A DNA stretch of 27,729 nt from assembly GCA_051745395.1 (NCBI GenBank), contig JBNJEA010000029.1, forward strand, positions 1-27,729. The letters are read 5' to 3'. This document shows, piece after piece, positions 15,977 to 24,174 of this stretch. Under the pieces are notes generated by a model. That model was not told where the DNA came from. It did no database searches and saw only the letters and a program-made list of their open reading frames with translations. A program made the position numbers and the translations under genes. Numbering within the stretch: position 1 is the stretch's first letter; the number at the start of each line of letters is the position of its first letter. The stretch comes from JBNJEA01 sp051745395. Lineage in GTDB: Bacteria; Desulfobacterota; Desulfobacteria; Desulfobacterales; Desulfosalsimonadaceae.

Positions 15977-16927
15977 TCATTTTTTCTTCTTGCGGTCCCC
16001 GATTGTCCGATCTTTGGCGTCGCCGACGATCCCCCCCCGTTTCAAATAACGATAAAACCGGCCATCATCATTTTTCTGGCTGTCACAAAAAATGGCTTTC
16101 AGGTAACGGATATTATTTTCTATCGACTCTTCGTACAAATCCCGGTCGATGTCCCATCGCGATTTGAAATGCCCTCTCATGTACGCGGCGATATTGCCGA
16201 AATCCCCGGTCAGACGCTTCCGGGCCACGTGTTCATAAAACCCCTCGGTTTTGCGCAGCAATTCCTCTGCGGAATCAAAGCCCGGAATGCCGGCTTCCTC
16301 GAACTCCTTGAACAACAAAATCAGTTTTTCCAGGTAATGCCGGTCGGCGATCTGGGCCAGCAGATCGGCTGAGCCGACCATTTTGCCGAGGGTTTCAACT
16401 TCTGCGGACCGGAACGGAATTTTGCGGATATCGATATCCAGATTGGTACATTTGATCAAATGGGTGCAGTCCTGGATCTGGACGGGCGAAAACGCCTTGG
16501 CAGACAAGTTGTCCCGCATCATCCCCACGCTTCTATCCTCGTGGCCGATGGTATATTTCGCGCCGGTGCCCTTGAGATCCTGCTCGGTCTGAATCAAGCC
16601 CGCATCATGAAAAAGCGCGGCGAGCAGCCCCAGCAGAATGTTTTGCCGTTCAAAAACAAAACCGTTTACAAAACAGCCGTGAATCAGGCGCGCCGTGGCC
16701 AGGGCGACCATGGTGGTGTGTTCCAGATTGTGATACTTGGTGTTCGACGCCCGGTATCCCGGGTATTGCCCGTTGAAAAGGGCAACGATGTCTGAGTAGA
16801 CGGAGCGGAATGGCTCGATAACGGAGCCGGCATCGAGAAGGGTCAGAATTTTTTGGATCTCTGCATGGATCGCTTCCGGATCCTGGTTCTCAATTAAATC
16901 ATAGAGTTTTACAGGGTCTTTGCTCAT
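15977..16927 (-). CDS. HD-domain phosphohydrolase / phosphodiesterase-like protein
   Basis: A 316-residue cytoplasmic HD-superfamily enzyme. Metal-site motifs are YHNLEHT (65-71), resembling the HNxxH signature of cyclic-nucleotide phosphodiesterases, LFHDAG with H107-D108, and GSADLLAQ around D188. No sensory or membrane domain is seen; the C-terminus ends in a lysine run. Substrate is unknown; a cyclic mononucleotide or other nucleotide is possible. The gene lies 110 bp after the HD-GYP gene on the same strand, but mobile repeat B and a 16-bp palindrome separate them, and repeat C lies downstream, so the gene is bracketed by inverted copies of one element. ATG at 16927 follows AAGG closely. 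Confidence 0.85.
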   Translation of the reverse strand: MSKDPVKLYDLIENQDPEAIHAEIQKILTLLDAGSVIEPFRSVYSDIVALFNGQYPGYRASNTKYHNLEHTTMVALATARLIHGCFVNGFVFERQNILLGLLAALFHDAGLIQTEQDLKGTGAKYTIGHEDRSVGMMRDNLSAKAFSPVQIQDCTHLIKCTNLDIDIRKIPFRSAEVETLGKMVGSADLLAQIADRHYLEKLILLFKEFEEAGIPGFDSAEELLRKTEGFYEHVARKRLTGDFGNIAAYMRGHFKSRWDIDRDLYEESIENNIRYLKAIFCDSQKNDDGRFYRYLKRGGIVGDAKDRTIGDRKKKK

Positions 16928-16930
16928 TTG

Positions 16931-16946
16931 CCTTTTCCGGAAAAGG
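16931..16946. promoter_or_regulatory. Perfect 16-bp palindrome next to HD gene start
   Basis: CCTTTTCCGGAAAAGG is a perfect palindrome ending 3 bases before the HD gene ATG (16927) and includes its AAGG ribosome-binding site. It could be a repressor operator, or an RNA structure hiding the ribosome-binding site, although a hairpin without loop bases would lose its central pairs. No protein can be assigned. Confidence 0.45.
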
Positions 16947-16985
16947 TGTGCAGCCCTTGAAAGATCCGACCCGGAGCCGGTTATA

Positions 16986-17047
16986 CCTAAATTGCGATAA
17001 TTCTTTACAAAATCGTGTTGTTAAAAATCTGAAACGCTCAATTCAGG
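16986..17047 (+). repeat. 62-bp mobile palindromic repeat, copy B
   Basis: Same length and block order as copy A: CCTAAATTG, GATAAT, TTTACAAAA, TTAAAAATC, GAAACGC and CAATTCAGG. The ends are inverted repeats (8 of 9 positions complementary). No target-site duplication is evident (TTATA against TCCTT), suggesting an older insertion or later rearrangement. Its right end lies inside the HD-GYP gene and provides the last codons and stop. Confidence 0.7.
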
Positions 17048-18414
17048 TCCTTGTACTTTTTCTGGATGGCTTGAATGACACCCAGGATCTTGAAAAAAGC
17101 AGCTACAAGCTCGGGGTCGAAATGGCGCCCGGATTCGGATTCAATTGCTTCAAGCACGCGTTGCTGCGACCAGGATTGCTTGTAGGCCCGGGCTGAAGAC
17201 AAGGCATCATAGACATCGGCCAACGCCACGATCCGTGCGGGCAGGGGAATATCTGAGCCCTGCTTGCCAACCCCCAGGTCTGCGCCAGGGTTGTCGATTT
17301 TAGCCATCCGGCCGGGGTAGCCGGCGCCGTCCCATTTTTCGTGATGGTGTAACGCGATCTCTGCGCTCATGGCATCGAGCGAGGAGGTCTGGTTCGTAAA
17401 CAACTGCCCGCCGTAAACCGTATGCCACTTGATGATCTCAAACTCCTTGTCGCTGAGTTTACCCGGCTTTTTCAAAATATTGTCGGGAATGCCGACCTTG
17501 CCGACATCATGCAGCATGGACGCCAGGCGGATCAGGTCCTTGCCTTTTTTCATTTCCCTGGGATCTAAGCCCCGATCGGTGGCCCACTGCTGATAGATTT
17601 CCGCAGAATAGGCCCCCACCCGCTGGACATGGGCGCCGGTTTCGGCCGGATCGCGAAGCTCGGCCATCTTGACCATCCGCAGGATCAACTCCCGGTTCAT
17701 CAACCCCCGCTCGATGGCCACGGCCGCATTGTTTGCAAACAAGGGTACATACACCTGGCTGTCCTCGGAAAAACCTGTGACCCGACCGTTTTCATCCTTT
17801 GCATTGATCAACTGCATAACCCCGACCAGCTTGTCCTGAAGCGTGGTCAACGGAATGGTGAGCATGGATTTGGTGTGGTATCCCGATTTGCGGTCGTATT
17901 CGGGATTGAAGGTATAGGGCGAATCGGGCGGCAGGCGGTAGGCGTCTTCTATGGCCAGGGCCTTTCGGTTGGCGGCCACATAGCCGACAATCGATTTTTC
18001 ATCCAGGGGCACGGTAAAATCCACGTAAATGGCTTCGCGGCCCGCATCCGTATAAAAAAGGGTATCGTTGTGCACGTAGCCGAATCGGAGCTGCCCGGTT
18101 TCTGCGATAAATATCGATCCGGCATCGGCATTGGAAATACGGCGGGCTTCATAGAGGATCTTATCGAGGATGGTATCGACATCCTGTAGATGGTTGAGTT
18201 CTTCTATGGTCTCTAAAATGACCCCAACCATCCCGCCATTATATCGATCTAGATTGTAAAGCATAAAAAGCCCAGAAAGTGATGGGTGCCCCAACAGGGC
18301 CGCACCCGGGCGAAAAAAAACGGTTTCAGGTGCCGCTCGCAAATCTTCTTCTAAAGATCTAGTAGCACTTCTATCGTATTGTAGGAGTATATTGAATGTC
18401 TCAATCCGGGTCAA
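17038..18414 (-). CDS. GAF/HD-GYP cyclic-di-GMP phosphodiesterase
   Basis: Probable c-di-GMP-degrading signalling enzyme. Residues about 70-235 form a GAF sensory domain; about 245-450 form the HD-GYP domain with LHDVGKVGIP (H302-D303), HHEKWDGAGYP containing the GYP motif (365-367), and ALADVYDAL. The metal and GYP residues of active HD-GYP enzymes are all present. It lacks membrane segments, so the GAF domain senses a cytosolic ligand. Start is TTG at 18414, directly after an in-frame TGA, with AGGAGGG about 11 nt upstream; a minus-strand TATAAT at 18482-18477 may be its -10 box. The last residues and TGA stop fall in mobile repeat B. Divergent from clpB. Confidence 0.9.
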   Translation of the reverse strand: MTRIETFNILLQYDRSATRSLEEDLRAAPETVFFRPGAALLGHPSLSGLFMLYNLDRYNGGMVGVILETIEELNHLQDVDTILDKILYEARRISNADAGSIFIAETGQLRFGYVHNDTLFYTDAGREAIYVDFTVPLDEKSIVGYVAANRKALAIEDAYRLPPDSPYTFNPEYDRKSGYHTKSMLTIPLTTLQDKLVGVMQLINAKDENGRVTGFSEDSQVYVPLFANNAAVAIERGLMNRELILRMVKMAELRDPAETGAHVQRVGAYSAEIYQQWATDRGLDPREMKKGKDLIRLASMLHDVGKVGIPDNILKKPGKLSDKEFEIIKWHTVYGGQLFTNQTSSLDAMSAEIALHHHEKWDGAGYPGRMAKIDNPGADLGVGKQGSDIPLPARIVALADVYDALSSARAYKQSWSQQRVLEAIESESGRHFDPELVAAFFKILGVIQAIQKKYKDLN

Positions 18415-18453
18415 TCAAAATTATCCCTCCTGAAAGTCATGACCGCCCCCGTA

Positions 18454-18484
18454 TTGACATCCCATCAGCAGTGCTTATTATATT
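18454..18484 (+). promoter_or_regulatory. Predicted clpB promoter, overlapping a divergent -10 box
   Basis: TTGACA at 18454-18459 followed by TTATAT (18-bp spacer) or TATATT (19-bp spacer, 18479-18484). The leader to clpB would be about 85 nt. The same bases read on the minus strand give TATAAT (18482-18477) for the HD-GYP gene. I see neither a CIRCE element nor a sigma32-type box. Confidence 0.45.
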
Positions 18485-18574
18485 TCCAATAACAGACCAA
18501 TATAACAATAAATTTAAATACAAACCGTTTTCAGTCACAACGGAATTGATATCCGTATAAAGCAGGAGGCCGAA

Positions 18575-21163
18575 ATGCGTTTCGACAAATTTACCGTAAA
18601 ATCGCAGGAATTAATCCAGGAAGCCCATTCACGGGCCAGCCAATACCATCACCAGCAGATCGAACCGCTCCATTTGCTGGAAGTCATGCTCGAAGACCCC
18701 CAGGGGATAGTCGTGTCGGTGCTGCGCAAAATCGGCGTATCACCGGACAACATCTTAAAAGAAACCCGGACCGCCATTGAAAAACTGCCGCAGGTCGAGG
18801 GGGATGCGGCCGGCGATGTCTATCTTTCCAACCAAACGAAAAAGTGCCTGGACAGTGCCTTTACGAGCGCTTCCAACATGCACGACCAGTACGTCAGCAT
18901 CGAGCACGTTTTTCTGTCCTTTCTGGACGGCAAAGCGGGCGAGGCCGGCAAAATACTAGAAAAACACGGCCTGAAAAAAGACCATGTCTTGAATGTGCTC
19001 ATGGATCTCCGGGGCAACCAGAGCATTACCGATCAGAACCCGGAAGACAAATACCAGGCCCTGGAAAAATACAGCCGGGATTTAACCGAAGAAGCCCGCA
19101 CGGGCAAACTCGACCCGGTGATCGGCCGCGACGAGGAAATCCGGCGCATCGCCCAGGTTTTATCCCGCCGGACGAAAAACAACCCGGTTTTAATCGGCGA
19201 ACCCGGCGTGGGCAAGACCGCCATCGTCGAAGGCCTGGCCCAGCGCATCGTGGAAGGCGACGTATCGGAAACCTTAAAGGACCGGCGCATCGTGGCCCTT
19301 GACATGGGCGCACTCATTGCCGGCGCCAAGTACCGGGGCGAGTTCGAAGACCGGTTAAAGGCCCTGTTAAAAGAGGTGGAAAAGGCCGAAGGCCAGATCG
19401 TCCTCTTTATCGACGAACTGCATACATTGGTCGGCGCAGGTGCGGCCGAAGGGGCCATGGATGCCTCCAACATGTTAAAACCGGCCCTGGCCCGCGGGAG
19501 CCTGCGCTGCGTGGGGGCCACCACGATCAGCGAATACCGCAAGCACATTGAAAAAGATGCCGCCCTGGAACGGCGATTCCAACCGGTGCTGGCCTCCGAG
19601 CCCAGCGCCGAGGACACCGTTTCCATCCTGCGGGGGTTGAAACAGAAATACGAGGTCCACCACGGTGTCAAGATCAAGGATTCGGCCATCGTCTCCGCGG
19701 CCACGCTTTCCGAGCGCTACATTACCGACCGGTTTCTGCCGGACAAGGCCATCGACTTAATTGACGAGGCCGCATCCCGGCTGCGCATCGAAATCGACAG
19801 CAAGCCGGCGCAAATCGATGAAATCCAGCGCCGCATCACCCAGCTCGAAATCGAGCGCGAGGCCCTGAAAAAAGATTCCGACCAGGCCAGCAGCGACCGG
19901 CTGGAAAAAATCGAGCAGAACCTCGAAACGCTCAAGGAAGAATTCAACCGGATGAACGCCCACTGGCAGAATGAAAAGGAAGTCATCCAGACCATCCGGG
20001 ATTTGAAAACCGAACTCGACCAGCTCGGCACCGAGGAACAGAAAGCCGAGCGGGAAGGCAACCTCGAGCGCGTGGCCCAACTGCGCTATGGCCGGCGAAA
20101 CGAGATAAAAAAGCAATTGGACGAAGCCAACGCCAAACTCGCCGACCTGCAGCAGAACCGGCGCATGCTGCGCGAGGAAGTCGACGCCGAAGACATCGCC
20201 TATATCATCTCCAAGTGGACGGGCATTCCCGTGGCCAAGATGCTGGAAAGCGAACGCGACAAGCTGGTGCACATGGAAGAACGGATCAAAAACCGCGTAG
20301 TCGGCCAAAACGAGGCCGTCAAAGCCGTCTCCAACGCCGTCCGGCGGTCTCGCTCCGGCCTGCAGGACCCGAACCGGCCCATCGGCTCGTTTATCTTCAC
20401 CGGCCCGACCGGCGTGGGCAAAACCGAGCTGGCCAAGGCGCTGGCCGAGTTCCTCTACGATGACGAGCAGGCCATCGTGCGCATCGACATGTCCGAATAC
20501 ATGGAAAAACACGCCGTGGCCCGGCTCATCGGCGCGCCCCCGGGATACGTGGGCTACGAGGAAGGCGGCTACCTGACCGAATCCATCCGGCGCCGGCCGT
20601 ATTCGGTCATTTTGTTCGACGAGATCGAAAAGGCGCACCAGGACGTGTTCAACGTCCTGCTCCAGATATTGGACGACGGCCGGCTGACCGACGGCCAGGG
20701 AAAAACCGTGGACTTTCGAAACACCATGATCATCATGACCTCCAACGTGGGCAGCCAGTCCATACTCGAACTGGGCGAGGAAAAACGCGGCCAGATGGAA
20801 GAAAAAGTCATGCAGGCGCTGCGGGCGACATTTAAGCCCGAATTTTTGAACCGGATCGATGAAAACATCATCTTCCACAACCTGACCAACGCCGAACTGC
20901 GTGAAATCGTGGAAATCCAGTTCCGGCACCTGCAAAAACGACTGGCGGAAAAAAACATCGAAATCACGCTGTCCGACGACGCCAAGGACATGCTGGCCAA
21001 ACGCGGCTTCGACCCGGTCTTCGGCGCCCGGCCGCTGAAGCGCACGATCCAGCAATACATCGAAAACCCGCTGTCGATGAAGCTGCTCGACGGCGAGATC
21101 ACCGACGGCAGCCGGATCACCGCGGACGTGGAAGGAGACGAGATCGCCTTCAAAGTCGAATAA
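18575..21163 (+). CDS. clpB: ATP-dependent disaggregase ClpB
   Basis: Hexameric Hsp100 chaperone that extracts and refolds aggregated proteins with DnaK/DnaJ/GrpE; cytoplasmic. Full length at 862 residues. Clp N-terminal double repeat about 1-145; first AAA+ domain with Walker A GEPGVGKT (208-215), VLFIDELHTLVGAG and the arginine-finger region; coiled-coil M domain about 410-530, which distinguishes ClpB from ClpA and ClpC; second AAA+ domain with Walker A GPTGVGKT (about 610) and VILFDEIEKAH; and the C-terminal small domain with FDPVFGARPLKR. Start ATG follows AGGAGG with a 5-nt gap. It ends in a strong terminator and is monocistronic. Confidence 0.98.
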   Translation: MRFDKFTVKSQELIQEAHSRASQYHHQQIEPLHLLEVMLEDPQGIVVSVLRKIGVSPDNILKETRTAIEKLPQVEGDAAGDVYLSNQTKKCLDSAFTSASNMHDQYVSIEHVFLSFLDGKAGEAGKILEKHGLKKDHVLNVLMDLRGNQSITDQNPEDKYQALEKYSRDLTEEARTGKLDPVIGRDEEIRRIAQVLSRRTKNNPVLIGEPGVGKTAIVEGLAQRIVEGDVSETLKDRRIVALDMGALIAGAKYRGEFEDRLKALLKEVEKAEGQIVLFIDELHTLVGAGAAEGAMDASNMLKPALARGSLRCVGATTISEYRKHIEKDAALERRFQPVLASEPSAEDTVSILRGLKQKYEVHHGVKIKDSAIVSAATLSERYITDRFLPDKAIDLIDEAASRLRIEIDSKPAQIDEIQRRITQLEIEREALKKDSDQASSDRLEKIEQNLETLKEEFNRMNAHWQNEKEVIQTIRDLKTELDQLGTEEQKAEREGNLERVAQLRYGRRNEIKKQLDEANAKLADLQQNRRMLREEVDAEDIAYIISKWTGIPVAKMLESERDKLVHMEERIKNRVVGQNEAVKAVSNAVRRSRSGLQDPNRPIGSFIFTGPTGVGKTELAKALAEFLYDDEQAIVRIDMSEYMEKHAVARLIGAPPGYVGYEEGGYLTESIRRRPYSVILFDEIEKAHQDVFNVLLQILDDGRLTDGQGKTVDFRNTMIIMTSNVGSQSILELGEEKRGQMEEKVMQALRATFKPEFLNRIDENIIFHNLTNAELREIVEIQFRHLQKRLAEKNIEITLSDDAKDMLAKRGFDPVFGARPLKRTIQQYIENPLSMKLLDGEITDGSRITADVEGDEIAFKVE

Positions 21164-21194
21164 CGGCAATCATCCACGAAATAACACAAATAAA

Positions 21195-21233
21195 CGCCGG
21201 GCGAGGGAGAACCCATTGCCCGGCGCTTTTTTT
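21195..21233 (+). terminator. Rho-independent terminator of clpB
   Basis: Stem CGCCGGGC (21195-21202) pairs with GCCCGGCG (21218-21225), loop 15 nt, followed by C and seven T (21227-21233). It lies 31 bp after the clpB stop. On the opposite strand the same stem follows the yebC stop but has a poorer T-tract. Confidence 0.88.
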
Positions 21234-21248
21234 AAAATCAAGCCAAAA

Positions 21249-21995
21249 TCACGACATCGCCGCAAACACCTCTTCCGGCAAATCCGCGTTCGTATGCACC
21301 CGCTGAACATCGTCATAGTCATCGAGCGCATTCATGAGCTTTAACATCTTTTCCGCATCCGTGCCCGTCAGCGCAACCGTGGTCTGCGGCAGCATGGTCA
21401 CTTCCGCATTCTCATAGGGGATTTGCGCCTCGTCGAGCGCGGCTTTCACATCCTCGAACTGATCCGGCGGGGTCAGCACCTCAAAGATGCCGTCGTCTTC
21501 GCGGATATCTTCGGCACCGGCATCCAGGGCGACTTCCATGAGGGTCTCCTCGCTGGCGTCGTCTTTTTTGACCGGTATCCAGCCCTTTTTGTCAAACATC
21601 CACGACACGCACCCGTTTTCCCCGAGGTTGCCGCCGTGCTTGCTGAAAATGTGGCGGACATCGGCCACGGTCCGGTTTTTGTTGTCCGACAGCGACTCGA
21701 CGAATACCGCCGCCCCGCCCGGGCCGTAACCCTCATAGACGGTTTCCTCGTAATTGACCCCCTCGAGTTCCCCGGTGCCCTTTTTGATGGCGCGCTCCAC
21801 GTTGTCCTTGGGCACGTTGTTGGCCTTGGCGCTCTGGATGGCGGTGCGCAGCCGGGGGTTGGCATTCGGATCCCCGCCGCCCAGCCGGGCCGCCACGATG
21901 ATTTCCTTGACGATCCGGGTAAATATTTTGCCGCGCTTGGCGTCCTCGGCACTTTTCTTGTGCTTGATATTGGCCCATTTGCTGTGTCCTGCCAT
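21249..21995 (-). CDS. yebC: YebC/PmpR family (TACO1-like) regulatory protein
   Basis: Conserved cytoplasmic protein described as a transcriptional regulator and, more recently, as a ribosome-associated factor easing translation of proline stretches. The N-terminus MAGHSKWANIKHKK is the family hallmark. It is followed by the three-domain body (TVYEGYGPGGAAVFVESLSDNKNRT about 85-109; KHGGNLGENGCVSWMF about 118-133). Length 248 is normal. The start is supported by AGGAGG 6 nt upstream, which overlaps the rlmE stop codon region. Last gene of radA-rlmE-yebC. Confidence 0.95.
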   Translation of the reverse strand: MAGHSKWANIKHKKSAEDAKRGKIFTRIVKEIIVAARLGGGDPNANPRLRTAIQSAKANNVPKDNVERAIKKGTGELEGVNYEETVYEGYGPGGAAVFVESLSDNKNRTVADVRHIFSKHGGNLGENGCVSWMFDKKGWIPVKKDDASEETLMEVALDAGAEDIREDDGIFEVLTPPDQFEDVKAALDEAQIPYENAEVTMLPQTTVALTGTDAEKMLKLMNALDDYDDVQRVHTNADLPEEVFAAMS

Positions 21996-22005
21996 TTACT
22001 TCCTC

Positions 22006-22608
22006 CTATTTCTTTCCAATGCCAATGACATAGATCTCTTTACTGTCTTTCCGGCAGCTCTGGGGCTTGAAAATCTTGCGCGTCTCGTACTGCTGCCGCA
22101 CGGATTTAATAAAATCCTCGAAATCCTCGCCCTGAAATATTTTGGCCACAAACCGGCCGCCGGGCTTTACCACCTGTTGGGCAATGTCTAGCGCCGCTTC
22201 GCAAAGCACATAGGAACGGGCGGCATCCACATTTTTTTTCCCGGTGGTCGACGGGGCCATATCGCTCATGACCAGATCGTAGTCTTTTCCGACCGATGCC
22301 TTCAACGCTTCATCCATTTCCAGCACATCGCCAGTATACACCCGGACATGATCGGGCAGATCCGCTGTTACGGCCTTGAGATCGATCCCGGCGATCCGGC
22401 CTTTTTTCCCGGTGATATCGGCGGCGTACTGCAGCCAGGACCCCGGGGCGCACCCGAGGTCGAGCACGGCGTCGCCGGGGCGGATCAGCCGGTATTTTTT
22501 CTGGATTTCTTCGAGTTTGTAGACCGACCGCGCCGAATATTTTGCCTTTTTGGCCCGCTGGCTGTAAAAATCCGGCCGGCTGCGGTCGTTTATTTTTCGT
22601 CGTTTCAT
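22006..22608 (-). CDS. rlmE: 23S rRNA (uridine-2552-2'-O)-methyltransferase RlmE (FtsJ/RrmJ)
   Basis: SAM-dependent methyltransferase acting on U2552 in the A loop of 23S rRNA, needed for efficient 50S assembly. Motif I is VLDLGCAPGSWLQ (48-60). The catalytic K-D-K-E set is visible as K31, D116 (MSDMAPS), K156 (KIFQG) and E191 (KEIYVI). Length 200 is normal. It sits between radA (34-bp gap) and yebC (10-bp gap) on the same strand, consistent with one transcript. The ribosome-binding site is weak. Confidence 0.95.
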   Translation of the reverse strand: MKRRKINDRSRPDFYSQRAKKAKYSARSVYKLEEIQKKYRLIRPGDAVLDLGCAPGSWLQYAADITGKKGRIAGIDLKAVTADLPDHVRVYTGDVLEMDEALKASVGKDYDLVMSDMAPSTTGKKNVDAARSYVLCEAALDIAQQVVKPGGRFVAKIFQGEDFEDFIKSVRQQYETRKIFKPQSCRKDSKEIYVIGIGKK

Positions 22609-22642
22609 CGCATCCGTCTCTATGCAACTCCGGCAATCATGT

Positions 22643-24007
22643 CTAAAACAAAACCTCCATTACATCGCGCAACCGTTTCACGCCGGTCAACTCGATGCCG
22701 CCGGTTTTCGAAAGCCGCTTCAGGCTGTTTTCGGGGACGATGCACCGGGTAAAGCCCATCTTTTCCACCTCTGCCACCCGGGCTTCCAGGTGGGAAATGC
22801 CCCGGATTTCCCCGGTCAGCCCCACCTCGCCCAGCGGCAGCAGCCCTTCCGGTATCGACCGGTCCAGAAAACTCGACGCCACGGCGGCGACAATGCCTAA
22901 GTCCGCGGCCGGCTCGGTGATTTTCACCCCGCCGGCCACGTTCATGAAAATATCATGGCCGGCAATATTCAAGCCGAGCTTTTTTTCCATCACCGCCACC
23001 AGAAGCGAAAGCCGGTTGTAATCCAGGCCCAGCACCGTGCGCCGCGGGGTGGAAAGGCCCGAATTGGAAATCAGGGCCTGCAGTTCCACCAGAATCGGCC
23101 GGGTGCCTTCCATGCAGGCCGAAACCACGGAACCGGGCGCATTGGTCGCCCGCTCGGCCAGAAACACCGCCGAGGGATTGGCCACCTCGGCCAGGCCGGC
23201 CTCCTTCATTTCAAACACGCCGATTTCGTTGGTCGACCCGAACCGGTTTTTCACCGCCCGCAGTATCCGGAACACGTGATTCTGATCGCCTTCGAAATAC
23301 AGCACCGTGTCGACCATGTGCTCCATTAGGCGCGGGCCGGCAATGGCGCCTTCCTTGGTGACGTGGCCGACCAGAAACGTCGGCACGCCGCTTTGCTTGG
23401 CCATGACCATCAGCTTCATGGTCGCCTCGCGCACCTGGCTGACGCTGCCCGGAGCCGAGCCCACCTCCTGGCAATACATGGTCTGGATGGAGTCGATGAC
23501 CAGGGCATCGGGCTTTTCCCGGTTTACCATTTCCTGTACGGCATCGATATCGGTCTCCGAGACCACGTACATCATCGGCGAAAGCGTGGCCAGGCGCTGG
23601 CTGCGCATCTTGAGCTGGCGCAAGGATTCCTCGCCGGAGACATAGAGGACCTTGCGCTGCTTTGCGGTCAAACCGTGCAATACCTGCAGCATCAAAGTGG
23701 ACTTTCCGATCCCCGGATCGCCGCCGATTAAAACCAGGCTGCCCGGGATGATGCCGCCGCCGAGGACCCGGTCGAACTCGGCCACGTCCGTGAAAATCCG
23801 CTCTTCACCGCCGAGCTCCACGGCATCGATGGGCAACGGCGAAGCTCGTCCGCCCCCGCTTGCGGCTTTTGCCCCGCGAGAGCTGCCGCGGTCGGCTTCC
23901 TCCACCAGGGCGTCCCACTGGCCGCACTCAGGGCACCGCCCCATCCACTTGGGCGTCTGGTGGCCGCAGGCCTGGCAGCAATATATCACTTTGGCATTTT
24001 TCTTCAC
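22643..24007 (-). CDS. radA: DNA repair protein RadA
   Basis: RecA-related ATPase and branch-migration helicase in recombinational repair. The start chosen is GTG at 24007 (VKKNAKVIYCCQACG), 454 residues, with GGGG 5 nt upstream; the frame stays open to an ATG at 24256, but the extra 83 residues overlap the divergent gene and do not resemble RadA. An N-terminal zinc finger has Cys pairs at 11/14 and 25/28; Walker A GGDPGIGKST is about 95-104; the RadA-specific KNRFG motif is 253-257; a C-terminal Lon-protease-like domain is about 270-454. First gene of radA-rlmE-yebC. Confidence 0.95.
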   Translation of the reverse strand: MKKNAKVIYCCQACGHQTPKWMGRCPECGQWDALVEEADRGSSRGAKAASGGGRASPLPIDAVELGGEERIFTDVAEFDRVLGGGIIPGSLVLIGGDPGIGKSTLMLQVLHGLTAKQRKVLYVSGEESLRQLKMRSQRLATLSPMMYVVSETDIDAVQEMVNREKPDALVIDSIQTMYCQEVGSAPGSVSQVREATMKLMVMAKQSGVPTFLVGHVTKEGAIAGPRLMEHMVDTVLYFEGDQNHVFRILRAVKNRFGSTNEIGVFEMKEAGLAEVANPSAVFLAERATNAPGSVVSACMEGTRPILVELQALISNSGLSTPRRTVLGLDYNRLSLLVAVMEKKLGLNIAGHDIFMNVAGGVKITEPAADLGIVAAVASSFLDRSIPEGLLPLGEVGLTGEIRGISHLEARVAEVEKMGFTRCIVPENSLKRLSKTGGIELTGVKRLRDVMEVLF

Positions 24008-24174
24008 AAAAACCCCGGCCGGTTTTATCGCTTTTGCGATTTGACATTCGGGCGCACATGATGGCACAAGAAAACCATCCGCCCCTTTTGCACCGTGTGC
24101 ACGGCGCAACGGTACCGCATCATATACGGGCGATTGAAAAAAATCAATTCGATTCCAAATATGTGTATTTTCCA

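Noticed and set aside
19757..21169. 470-codon open frame antisense to clpB
   Set aside because: It is a shadow produced by GC-rich codon use in clpB; no protein-family motif and no ribosome-binding site.
24041..24069. TTGACA upstream of the PHP gene
   Set aside because: No -10-like hexamer occurs at 16-19 bp (GCACAA or CACAAG instead).
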